DNA of 64,000 nt from DASXHY01 sp036272195 (lineage in GTDB: Bacteria; Verrucomicrobiota; Verrucomicrobiia; Limisphaerales; DASXHY01), in NCBI GenBank assembly GCA_036272195.1, contig DATAZE010000062.1:116162-180161 (forward strand), read 5' to 3'. Shown piece after piece: positions 25,364 to 32,839 of the stretch. The notes beneath the pieces are model-generated. The model was not told the origin of the DNA and did not search any database. It worked only from the letters and a program-made list of their open reading frames with translations. Numbering within the stretch: position 1 is the stretch's first letter; each line of letters opens with the position of its first letter. Both the position numbers and the translations under genes were made by a program.

Positions 25364-26008
25364 TTATTTGCGGCGGCGCTGCACGGCGAGGAGGCCCGCC
25401 AGGCCGAGTCCCGCCAAGGCAAGGCAGGAAGGTTCGGGTACCTGCACGAGCGTAAGATCATCGAAATAGACGTCCGCCGGATTCTGGTCCACGACAATTG
25501 TGAATATTTCCATGGACTGCGTTCCAACGGGAGCGGTGGCTATCCCGGTATCCAATGCGGTCCACACGCCAGTGGCACTACCAGTGTTGATTTGATTGGA
25601 GACCTTCGCATTGCCTGCACTGGTTTCCACGGTGCCGAGGTTCGACCCCGTTCCATTCGCGCCGCTGAAGAATGTTATTTGCAGCGCCCCAAATGTCGTT
25701 CCCGTCCCAGGTGCGGTAGGCGTGAAGCCGAAGCCGGTGAGGTCGTATGCGCTGCCGGCCGAAGCCGCAAAGATTTCAAAAGAGCCCGGCACGCCGAAGC
25801 CTCCGTGACCATTATCTTCCATCGACCAGGTGCCAGTGTGCGCAAAAGTCTGAGAAAATGCTGCCCCATTAAAGGTGCCCCAGGCAGTGGATACTCCGCC
25901 GCTTTCGAAGCCGGCATCCGTTAGCAGGCCTTGAGCCTGCGCAGAGATGCCAGTGGAGAGTGCCGCTACACATGCAGCAAGGCCGACGAGGTTCGGGCGG
26001 GTTTTCAT
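25364..26008 (-). CDS. PEP-CTERM sorting-domain protein
   Basis: A 214-residue exported protein. It has a signal peptide (LVGLAACVAALSTGISAQAQG), a beta-rich body of jelly-roll type (LLTDAGFESGGVSTAWGTFN, with GTWSMEDNGHGGFGVPGSFE), and a C-terminal PEP-CTERM tail: VPEPS, a hydrophobic helix, and QRRRK. Such proteins are processed by exosortase and sorted to the surface or extracellular matrix. The exosortase is not in this window. It converges on flhB and is the left member of the accessory island between flhB and flhA. Confidence 0.9.
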   Translation of the reverse strand: MKTRPNLVGLAACVAALSTGISAQAQGLLTDAGFESGGVSTAWGTFNGAAFSQTFAHTGTWSMEDNGHGGFGVPGSFEIFAASAGSAYDLTGFGFTPTAPGTGTTFGALQITFFSGANGTGSNLGTVETSAGNAKVSNQINTGSATGVWTALDTGIATAPVGTQSMEIFTIVVDQNPADVYFDDLTLVQVPEPSCLALAGLGLAGLLAVQRRRK

Positions 26009-26527
26009 AGGGATATTTAGTTTCGTTTTGTAATGAGGTTGCGGGCCATCTTATATCCAATGCTCTCATTGCCTACCTAGCCGAACGGTTAGTTTTCCGG
26101 TGAGGTCCGAGGTCCACCCGCCTTCGCCAAGGCTTCGGCGGACAAGAAGTCCGGAGGCCGAAACACACCGAAAAGGGAATATACCCCCGAATAGGATGGA
26201 ATGGGGGCGAATGCCAGTTGGGGGTTGGAGTCGAGAGGTGAGAGTTGGTTTGAAAAATTAATTTTTTTAGCCTGGATTTAGCCGGGTTTACTCGGATTAA
26301 CTCCTTCCTGTCTGGAGATGCCGCTGAATAATGACACTTTGCAACCGGGTATGAAATCCGCCTCTCGCCGCCGTTCCGACGAGCCCGACCCGATCCTATA
26401 TACTTCGTTGCCGTTTTCATCTTCCCTTTCTTCCCCTCCTTTCGTCGCGTTGTTTATAGCACGGGTGTCAAATGCTGAATTCCACTCGACGGAATTATTT
26501 TTAGGCTTTGAGGAAAAACGCAGGAAT

Positions 26528-26562
26528 GAGGAATTTTAACGCAGAGACGCAAAGGCGCAGAG
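26528..26562. repeat. Left arm of a perfect 35-nt inverted repeat
   Basis: This 35-nt stretch, centred on GCAGAGACGCAAAGGCGCAG, recurs as its exact reverse complement at 28924-28958. The pair brackets the AT-rich gene at 26816-28291. The flanking sequences outside the 35 nt do not match. Confidence 0.85.
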
Positions 26563-26679
26563 GGCGAAACCTTGATCGCATATGGTGGCTCAGGAAACTG
26601 GATCCAAATGTCGAGGTAGACTGTTGGTTTGTTAGGAATGAACCGAATCGGCAGCACCGATTTCGCGCGCGAAAGTGAA

Positions 26680-26710
26680 TTGTGTAAATACTTGGGACCG
26701 ACCCCTTTTC
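26680..26710. repeat. Left arm of an inner 31-nt inverted repeat
   Basis: This arm matches the reverse complement of 28405-28435 at 27 of 31 positions; its core is CTTGGGACCGACCCC. It lies 105 nt before the start of the 26816 gene, and its partner lies 113 nt after the stop, so the pair frames the gene almost symmetrically. Confidence 0.8.
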
Positions 26711-26815
26711 GCTTGTAATATTGCGAAGGTTCCGACACAAAAGATGCTGCGGCGACGAACTTATTAGTTTGTCTATTGAATGAGGCTTAAACAGGGGTAT
26801 TAACATTTCGAGCTT

Positions 26816-28291
26816 ATGAATAATTGTCGGAGCCGACTACTTCTCTTTTGGTCTTTAATTTCGAGCACAGCTTGCATGGCGGCAGACCACTATTATTCGC
26901 CACAAATGTATGTTGGTGTTGGGATTGATCCCTCCGATTTAACAAAGCAAAAATCATGTCCAGTCATCACTTCAAACGCACTCGTAAGAGATCAATCGAG
27001 CGGAACGAGAACGACAAAGTACTCGTCCGGCAAGATCACCAGCGAGGCGAGTTATCTCCAGACTAGAAATATCGACGTAAATATTAGCGCTCAGTACGGA
27101 GTTTTTCAGGCGGCGGCAGATCTTAAGGACTTTGAGACAAAGGATTTCAATTCCGATTCGCTCACGTGGTACGTGAACGCCACCATCAACTATGGAACGT
27201 TTCGTCTGAAGGATCCACAACTTACCCCGGAAGCGACTTCGCTAATTCACAACCCCGATCAGTTTAAACAAGTTTTTGGGACATCATTCATATTCGCGGA
27301 GCAAAAGGCCGCCACGATCACAGCGGTGTTTTCCATGAGCCACCTATCATCTCACGAATTTTCATTGCTGAATGCGTCGCTAGATGTTTCGGGAAGCTCT
27401 TTGTTCTCGAGTGGGCGCTTCAGCACACAAATGCAAAACCTGATTTCGTCGGCAGTTGCTCAGTCTAAACTCGAATGTAATATCTATGCCGAAGGGGGCA
27501 ATGGCGTTCCTTTAGTGGCCTTTACTATCTCCAACCCGGACGACTTAGCAAGATTGCAGAGCAATATCTCCAATTTTGTAGCCTCAATTAACGAGTCTAA
27601 CGCTGTAGCCATTGCATATTTTCCTATGGACATTGCTGCACTGGCCTCGGGAGTCGGGCCAGTGCAGCTTCCCAGCCTTTATGAATTAGCAATTCAAGAA
27701 TACTATTTTGACTATGTTATTTGTAAGCAAAAGCTTGAGGCGCTGAATGACGTTCTTAGCCATAATACCTGCTGGATTCCTTCGAACTCTGTCCCGCAAC
27801 TTCAACAAGCAAAATCTCAATATCTGAAACTCGAGGCGCAAATTCTTAGTCAGGCTGCTAAAATCAAAACCAATAGTGAAAGTATCTCATTGCCAGATAT
27901 AGAACTGCCGCGAGTTGAAATTCCGATGCCGCGCATAGTCCAAGTTAATATTTACACAGGTGGTCAAGTGCCTTGGTTATGGGGTTACGTCCAAGGAGGC
28001 AATTTTGATTATTTACATATATTTTATCAGGGTCAGGATATAGTGAGCGCGCCGCTTTTGACTTGGGATGAAATCGCTTCAAAAAGCCAGAATCTTGGGA
28101 AAAATCTCGTCGGTTCCCTCTGGGACCCGAATTGGACGGGTTTCCAATCCATTGTCAATAGTGATAAAAACCGTGGCCCAATGAAGTTTTTCTTTATTTC
28201 ACCAATTCCATTTAATCTTTCTGCAGACAACTATAGTTTTTCGTTAGAAGACTGCGAGCAGCGGGCCATTGTAACCACACTCGCAAAGTAG
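26816..28291 (+). CDS. Secreted protein with a possible MACPF/CDC-like segment
   Basis: A 491-residue exported protein (signal peptide ending near MAADHY). Its sequence is visibly AT-richer than its neighbours. I do not recognise it with certainty. Residues about 140-235 fit the pattern of distant MACPF/CDC-like pore formers. LTPEATSLI and DQFKQVFGTSFIF resemble their pre-core helix and their (Y/F)-G-(T/D)-x-(F/H)-(I/V) signature. They are followed by an alternating, Ser-rich stretch (TITAVFSMSHLSSHEFSLL), a region suited to membrane hairpins, and a Y-x-E-G-G end. The canonical GG after the signature is missing (AEQKAA). The C-terminal part has IELPRVEIPMPRI and a beta-rich domain. It sits alone between inverted repeats in the flhB-flhA gap, which suggests acquisition. 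Confidence 0.5.
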   Translation: MNNCRSRLLLFWSLISSTACMAADHYYSPQMYVGVGIDPSDLTKQKSCPVITSNALVRDQSSGTRTTKYSSGKITSEASYLQTRNIDVNISAQYGVFQAAADLKDFETKDFNSDSLTWYVNATINYGTFRLKDPQLTPEATSLIHNPDQFKQVFGTSFIFAEQKAATITAVFSMSHLSSHEFSLLNASLDVSGSSLFSSGRFSTQMQNLISSAVAQSKLECNIYAEGGNGVPLVAFTISNPDDLARLQSNISNFVASINESNAVAIAYFPMDIAALASGVGPVQLPSLYELAIQEYYFDYVICKQKLEALNDVLSHNTCWIPSNSVPQLQQAKSQYLKLEAQILSQAAKIKTNSESISLPDIELPRVEIPMPRIVQVNIYTGGQVPWLWGYVQGGNFDYLHIFYQGQDIVSAPLLTWDEIASKSQNLGKNLVGSLWDPNWTGFQSIVNSDKNRGPMKFFFISPIPFNLSADNYSFSLEDCEQRAIVTTLAK

Positions 28292-28404
28292 GATTTACTT
28301 TATATCTAATAACGTGGGCGCGATACGGAAGTTATCCTCAACGGGTCAGTCCCGCATAATCGCATATTTCCGTTTTCCTTCGTGGCAGCGCCAGTTTCGT
28401 TGTG

Positions 28405-28435
28405 GAAAAGGGGTTAGTCCCAGGTATTGACACAA
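28405..28435. repeat. Right arm of the inner 31-nt inverted repeat
   Basis: This is the partner of 26680-26710, with four mismatches in 31 positions. It lies 113 nt after the stop of the AT-rich gene. Sequences with a similar GGGACTGACCCC-type core accompany REP-type elements in several phyla (general knowledge). Confidence 0.8.
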
Positions 28436-28815
28436 AAATATCAAAACTTACCGATCGCAAAAACCGTCGGTCGAAATAGCTGCGGAGCAGCGTTAGAATG
28501 TAGCTCACAGCGTGAGTTGTGGGTACCAGGTGTGGAGATCGTCAAGCCTCGGATAGGGCGAAAGAAAAATACTGCGCTGCTTCTTTCGCCGCTCCGCGGC
28601 TCGTTTAATTATCCCTTTATTCCCACGGCTCGCGCCGTGGGCTACCGTCTGCCGCCATTCCATGGCTGAAATACGGCTCAAGTCCTGCCCTCACGTCGTG
28701 AGACCGCTACATGGCCTTTGGCCGGTCAGTCGCCCCCAGTCGCCCTGAGTCGTGGCTAAATTTCTTTGACATAGCGTTTCTGCGCTTCCCATGGGTAGGG
28801 GCATCGAGCCGGCGA

Positions 28816-28894
28816 GACGTCCGACTTCGCTAAAGCTTCCGCCGCCGCTAAAGCTATGGCGGACAGGACGACGGATGAGACGGCGCTCCCAGGG
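28816..28894. repeat. 79-bp direct repeat, first copy
   Basis: It matches 29072-29150 at nearly every position, with differences mainly at CTAAAG/CAAGG and GATGAG/GACAAG. It contains the GCTTCCGCCGCCG and GCTATGGCGGAC units that also occur singly elsewhere in the window. Confidence 0.85.
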
Positions 28895-28923
28895 CGCCCA
28901 GTTACACTCGGCTTTCCTGCGCT

Positions 28924-28958
28924 CTCTGCGCCTTTGCGTCTCTGCGTTAAAATTCCTC
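28924..28958. repeat. Right arm of the perfect 35-nt inverted repeat
   Basis: This is the exact reverse complement of 26528-26562. It lies between the two 79-bp copies. Confidence 0.85.
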
Positions 28959-29071
28959 GTAATCGATCATCAAAGGATCAGGGCTCGTCCCCCTTCGCCA
29001 AGGCTATGGCGGACGGGACGCAGTCTCGCCCCATCTGGCCGCATTCCTTATTGATTCCGACTTGTCGCCGG

Positions 29072-29150
29072 GACGTCCGACTTCGCTAAAGCTTCCGCCG
29101 CCGCCAAGGCTATGGCGGACAGGACGACGGACAAGGCGGCGCTCCCAGGG
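29072..29150. repeat. 79-bp direct repeat, second copy
   Basis: Second copy of 28816-28894. It ends one base before the TGGCAC of the flhA sigma-54 promoter, so the repeat directly abuts the promoter. Confidence 0.85.
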
Positions 29151-29151
29151 G

Positions 29152-29167
29152 TGGCACAACCGGTGCT
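29152..29167 (+). promoter_or_regulatory. Sigma-54 promoter of the flhA operon
   Basis: TGGCAC-N5-GTGCT with exact GG-N10-GC geometry, followed by AAAC as in the flgB and flgF sites. The expected start is near 29178, about 45 nt before the flhA ATG. Confidence 0.75.
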
Positions 29168-29222
29168 AAACCTCATCGAACACCGCGTTTACGCGGAACC
29201 AAATCAATCAATGAAAGTCTAA

Positions 29223-31349
29223 ATGGGCGCTCTCAGTGACAAAATGCGGAAATTGCTCCGTTACGGTGACTTATGGCTCGTGGTCGGGCTGTTTGGCACG
29301 ATTTTATTGCTCATTTTGCCCGTCGCGCCGGTCATTCTTGACCTGCTTTTAACGGTCAGTATCGGGCTTTCGTTGCTGACGCTCCTGGTCATTCTTTACC
29401 TTCGCAGCCCGGCAGAATTTACCGGCTTCCCCACTCTGCTCCTGTTCATCACGCTTTATCGACTGGCTCTCAATGTCGCTTCCACGCGCCTGATTTTGCT
29501 CGATGGCTATGCGGGTCATATCATCGAGGCTTTCGGGAATTTCGTGGTGCGCGGCAATTACGTGGTGGGCATGGTGGTATTCCTGATTCTTGTGCTGATC
29601 AATTTCATCGTGATCACCAAGGGCGCGGGGCGTATCGCGGAAGTCGCGGCGCGGTTCACGTTGGATGCGTTGCCGGGCAAGCAAATGGCCATCGATGCGG
29701 AATTGAACGCGGGCCTGATCAACGAGGCCGAGGCGCGCACGCGGCGCAAATCGGTGGAGGAGGAAGCGGATTTCTACGGGGCGATGGACGGTGCGAGCAA
29801 ATTTGTGCGCGGTGATGCCATTGCGGCAATTCTCATCACGCTGATCAATATCGTGGGCGGGTTCGCCATCGGCATTGTGCAAAAGGGGATGACGATGCCG
29901 GAAGCGCTCCAGCGGTTCACGCTGCTTTCCATCGGTGACGGTTTGGTGTCGCAGATTCCGGCGCTGATTACCTCGACGGCGGCGGGCATTTTGATTACGC
30001 GGGCGACGGCCAAGAATAGCCTCGGTCATGAATTGGGCCGGCAACTTCTTTTTTATCCGCGCGCGCTGACCATTCTCGCGGGGATGTTGACGGTGATGGC
30101 ACTGGTGCCGGGTTTGCCGACGATGCCGTTTTTGACGATGGCAGCCATCGTGGGAATGGTTTCGTATTCATTGCATCGCCACGGAATGCCGGAGGCGTCG
30201 GGAGCCGGCGCTCCCACAGCCGGGATGAACGGCGCGAAAACCGAGGATGCCAAGGCGGCTACCGCGGGCGCGGCGACGCCGGCCGAAGCGCGCGCGAGTG
30301 ACAAGCTCGAAAATCTTTTGACGCTGGACACGTTGCAAATCGAGCTGGGCTACGGCCTGGTGTCGATGGCGGACGCGCGCAAGGGCGGCGATTTGCTGGA
30401 ACGGGTGACGGGTGTGCGGCGAAATTTTGCGCAGGAGATCGGCATGTTGATTCCGCCGATTCGGTTGCGCGATAATTTGCAATTGTCCACGAACGAATAT
30501 CGTTTCGTGCTGAAGGGCAATTCCATCGCGCAAGGCCAGCTTATGCCGGGTCATTGGCTGGCGATGAACGCAACGCACAGCAAGACCACGCTGAAGGGAA
30601 TTCCGACGGTGGAACCGGTGTTTCAATTGCCGGCGACGTGGGTGACGGATGTGGAGCGCAAGAGTGCCGAAGTGGCGGGTTACACGGTGGTGGATGCGGT
30701 TTCGGTGCTGGTGACGCACTTGTCCGAGACGGTCCGGCGGCATTGCCACGAGATTCTGACGCGGCAGGACGTGCAGGCGTTATTGGATAATTTGAAGCAG
30801 ACGCATCCGGCGGTGGTGAATGAATTGATTCCGGCACAACTCACGGTGGGCCAGGTGCAGCGCGTTTTGCAGAACCTGCTCGCGGAGGGAATCTCCATCC
30901 GCAATCTCGCGGGGATCCTCGAGAAGATAAGCGATCACGCGCCACAAACAAAAAACCCGGACGAACTTTCCGAATATGCGCGCCGCGCGCTCGGGCCGCA
31001 AATCACCAAGCCCTATCAATCCGACAATGGCGGCTTGCGCGCAATCACGATCGATCCGCGGCTCGAACAGCAGCTCGCGCAGGGTGTGCGGCAATCACCG
31101 AGTGAAATCGCGTTAATCATCGAGCCAAGAATCGCGCGGCACGTGATGGAGACGCTTTCGAAGTTCATTCAACAGATGCTTTCGGCAGGACATCCGCCGG
31201 TGCTTTTGTGCGCGCCGCATTTGCGTTTGGCGTTCCGGCGATTTTTCGAGAACACATTTTCCGACCTGGCGGTGCTGTCGTATTCGGAGGTGCCGGCAAG
31301 AGTGCAGGTGCAGAATGCGGCAGTGATTCCGGCCATGATTGAAACGTGA
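29223..31349 (+). CDS. flhA: Flagellar export gate protein FlhA
   Basis: A 708-residue protein with about eight N-terminal transmembrane segments (residues 15-310) and a large cytoplasmic domain. Diagnostic parts are LLFITLYRLALNVASTRLIL, RFTLDALPGKQMAIDAELN, EADFYGAMDGASKFVRGDAI, and ISTAxA-like LITSTAAGILITRA. The C-terminal nonameric ring domain ends with a normal FlhA tail (FSDLAVLSYSEVP). A Gly/Ala-rich linker of about 45 residues separates the two halves. It docks chaperone-substrate complexes. A sigma-54 promoter at 29152 suggests it heads its own operon. Confidence 0.97.
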   Translation: MGALSDKMRKLLRYGDLWLVVGLFGTILLLILPVAPVILDLLLTVSIGLSLLTLLVILYLRSPAEFTGFPTLLLFITLYRLALNVASTRLILLDGYAGHIIEAFGNFVVRGNYVVGMVVFLILVLINFIVITKGAGRIAEVAARFTLDALPGKQMAIDAELNAGLINEAEARTRRKSVEEEADFYGAMDGASKFVRGDAIAAILITLINIVGGFAIGIVQKGMTMPEALQRFTLLSIGDGLVSQIPALITSTAAGILITRATAKNSLGHELGRQLLFYPRALTILAGMLTVMALVPGLPTMPFLTMAAIVGMVSYSLHRHGMPEASGAGAPTAGMNGAKTEDAKAATAGAATPAEARASDKLENLLTLDTLQIELGYGLVSMADARKGGDLLERVTGVRRNFAQEIGMLIPPIRLRDNLQLSTNEYRFVLKGNSIAQGQLMPGHWLAMNATHSKTTLKGIPTVEPVFQLPATWVTDVERKSAEVAGYTVVDAVSVLVTHLSETVRRHCHEILTRQDVQALLDNLKQTHPAVVNELIPAQLTVGQVQRVLQNLLAEGISIRNLAGILEKISDHAPQTKNPDELSEYARRALGPQITKPYQSDNGGLRAITIDPRLEQQLAQGVRQSPSEIALIIEPRIARHVMETLSKFIQQMLSAGHPPVLLCAPHLRLAFRRFFENTFSDLAVLSYSEVPARVQVQNAAVIPAMIET

Positions 31350-31405
31350 ATTGAAATCGACCTTCAAATTTAAAATCGCGTGGTGCGTGGTGAATGCGCG
31401 CGCGC

Positions 31406-31440
31406 CGTTTCACGTTTCACGTTTTGCGTTTCAGGTTTCA
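31406..31440. repeat. Heptamer repeat, CGTTTCA type
   Basis: Five consecutive 7-nt units (CGTTTCA, CGTTTCA, CGTTTTG, CGTTTCA, GGTTTCA) fill the end of the flhA-flhF gap, 8 nt before the flhF ATG. No gene or hairpin. Part of the period-7 repeat family. Confidence 0.8.
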
Positions 31441-31448
31441 CTTCTGTC

Positions 31449-32528
31449 ATGAAAATCCAGCCTTTTGTCGCGGAAAATGCGGCTACTGCGCTCGCGCAAA
31501 TCCACGAAAAGCTGGGACCGGATGCGGTAGTGTTGAGCATTCGCCGCCTGCCGGCGCAGGGCGTGGCGTGGCTTTGGAATCGCCATGGGCACGTCGAAGT
31601 GCTGGCGGCGCTTCTAAATGAAAAGGAAACGGCGGATGCGGCCGTAGTCCTGCCCGAAGTGCTCGAGACCGGACGGCATTCGTGGGACGACTCAGTTGAT
31701 TTTCATTCGCATCCCGAAACCGCGGGCGGCGCGGCACCGCGAGCGTGGCGGAGCATCACCTGGCTGGAATCGCTCGGGTTGTTGCCTTCGTTTGCGAATC
31801 TTTTGGAAGAGCGCGTGCGGGCGCGTCACGGGGAAAATCCGCCGACGACGCCGAAAGCGGAATGGACGGCGGTGCGCGGGGCTTTGACGGAATTTTGGCG
31901 TCCGGCGGCGAAAACGAACGGCACGCAAACGCATGTGTTTATCGGGCCGTGCGGTTCGGGCAAGACCACGGTGCTTTGCAAATGGCTTACGGCGGCCGTG
32001 TTGAAAGAGGAGCACACGGCGCGGGTATGGCGTTTGGACGGCGTGACGGCGAATACCTCGGAATTTCTCAGCGTGCATTGCGAAATGCTCGGCGTGCCGA
32101 TGGCGCGTTTTTGGAATGAAGGAAATGGCAACGGTGGCAAAGTTGTGAATCGCACGGGCGAGACGCCCGTACCACTAGCGGCGGATTTGTCATTTGTGGA
32201 TTTGCCGGGAGTGGAAGCGAATGATTCGCGGGCGTTATCGATGCTCGGCGAACAGATCGCCACCCTGCCCTCTCCGCAGGTGCACCTGGTGCTCAATGCG
32301 GCTTACGAGACGACGGTTTTGTTCGAGCAATTTCGCGCTTTCGCGGCGCTGAAACCCGCCGGAATCATTTTCACGCACCTGGATGAGGAGCGGCAGCGCG
32401 TGAAGCTGTGGAATTTCGTATTGGGCACAAATTGCTCCATTCATTTCCTGAGCGCCGGGCAAAAAATTCCGGGAGAATTCCTGCACGCGGAATCGGCACT
32501 TTTATTTCCGCAGGGAAATCGCCCGTAA
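31449..32528 (+). CDS. flhF: Flagellar placement GTPase FlhF
   Basis: A 359-residue SRP-type GTPase. The start MKIQPFVAENAATALAQIHE is typical of FlhF. The G domain has P-loop GPCGSGKTT (Gly166 onward), a G3-like VDLPG near residue 250, and THLDEE in place of TKxD. FlhF sets pole and number of flagella. Residues about 229-243 (GKVVNRTGETPVPLA) are encoded by a shortened GTGGCACGGGCG palindromic repeat inserted in frame, just before the G3 strand. flhG does not follow, contrary to the usual order. The upstream frame extension is repeat sequence, so 31449 is the start. Confidence 0.92.
   Translation: MKIQPFVAENAATALAQIHEKLGPDAVVLSIRRLPAQGVAWLWNRHGHVEVLAALLNEKETADAAVVLPEVLETGRHSWDDSVDFHSHPETAGGAAPRAWRSITWLESLGLLPSFANLLEERVRARHGENPPTTPKAEWTAVRGALTEFWRPAAKTNGTQTHVFIGPCGSGKTTVLCKWLTAAVLKEEHTARVWRLDGVTANTSEFLSVHCEMLGVPMARFWNEGNGNGGKVVNRTGETPVPLAADLSFVDLPGVEANDSRALSMLGEQIATLPSPQVHLVLNAAYETTVLFEQFRAFAALKPAGIIFTHLDEERQRVKLWNFVLGTNCSIHFLSAGQKIPGEFLHAESALLFPQGNRP
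32134..32175. repeat. In-frame palindromic repeat inside flhF
   Basis: A shortened copy of the element at 46132-46191. It starts GTGGCA, keeps GTGAATCG and CACGGGCG-AGA-CGCCCGT, and ends ACCAC. Its visible length is 42 nt, a multiple of three, so the reading frame of flhF is kept. Confidence 0.8.
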
Positions 32529-32569
32529 ACATTGAAGTTTTGACGCCAGCCATGGACAGAAAATAACAC

Positions 32570-32585
32570 TGGCAAACGTTCTGCT
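32570..32585 (+). promoter_or_regulatory. Sigma-54 promoter before the fliA unit
   Basis: TGGCAA-N5-CTGCT with GG-N10-GC, followed by AAAAC. The -24 element departs from the consensus at one base. The expected start is near 32596, only about 7 nt before the ATG at 32603. Confidence 0.65.
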
Positions 32586-32602
32586 AAAACAAGTTGAGCT
32601 TT

Positions 32603-32839
32603 ATGAAAGCATTAATAGTTCTCGGGGCAATCGTGGGATTTTTGACAGGCGCGGCCTTCGGGTTCGCGGGCCGCAGTCCGTGGCCCGACGCCCTCTGGCA
32701 CGCTTGCGCCGCAGCCCTGGCGGCGGGCGTCCTGACCCGGTGGTGGTCCAAGGTTTGGATACAAAGCCTTCGTGACTCGCTGGATCAACGTCATCGCATG
32801 CGTCCACCCGCCAACGCCAAACCGGCCGCAAAAACATGA
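32603..32839 (+). CDS. Small membrane protein between flhF and fliA
   Basis: A 78-residue protein with two hydrophobic segments, residues about 2-24 (KALIVLGAIVGFLTGAAFGF) and 31-48 (ALWHACAAALAAGVLTRWW), and a basic tail (RRxxRHRMRPPANAKP-like). I do not recognise a family. It occupies the position usually taken by flhG, follows a sigma-54-like site, and overlaps the fliA start by 4 nt. A TTG nine nt upstream is an alternative start. Its co-transcription with fliA suggests a motility-related role, which is inference. Confidence 0.65.
   Translation: MKALIVLGAIVGFLTGAAFGFAGRSPWPDALWHACAAALAAGVLTRWWSKVWIQSLRDSLDQRHRMRPPANAKPAAKT

Larger units (their letters stand above)
26009..26815. other. 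Gene-free, repeat-bearing left flank of the 26.8 kb gene
   Basis: I see no gene in this stretch. It holds a copy of the CTTCGCCAAGG/GGCGGAC repeat near 26120 and a C5/G5 palindromic pair near 26183-26206. It also contains the left arms of two inverted-repeat pairs (26528-26562 and 26680-26710) that flank the gene at 26816. Base composition becomes AT-rich from about 26230 on. Confidence 0.5.
28292..29222. other. Gene-free repeat cluster before flhA
   Basis: No gene was found. In order it holds the right arm of the inner inverted repeat (28405-28435), CG-rich palindromic stretches around 28488-28660 of the CTCACAGCGTGAG and CACGGCTCGCGCCGTG type, a 79-bp repeat (28816-28894), the right arm of the outer inverted repeat (28924-28958), a CTTCGCCAAGG/GGCGGAC unit near 28989, the second 79-bp copy (29072-29150), and the flhA promoter (29152-29167). 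Confidence 0.6.

Noticed and set aside
28427..29089. Short open frames in the repeat cluster before flhA
   Set aside because: They read through dispersed repeats, including translated forms of GGCGGAC and GCAGAGACGC units, and have no conserved content.
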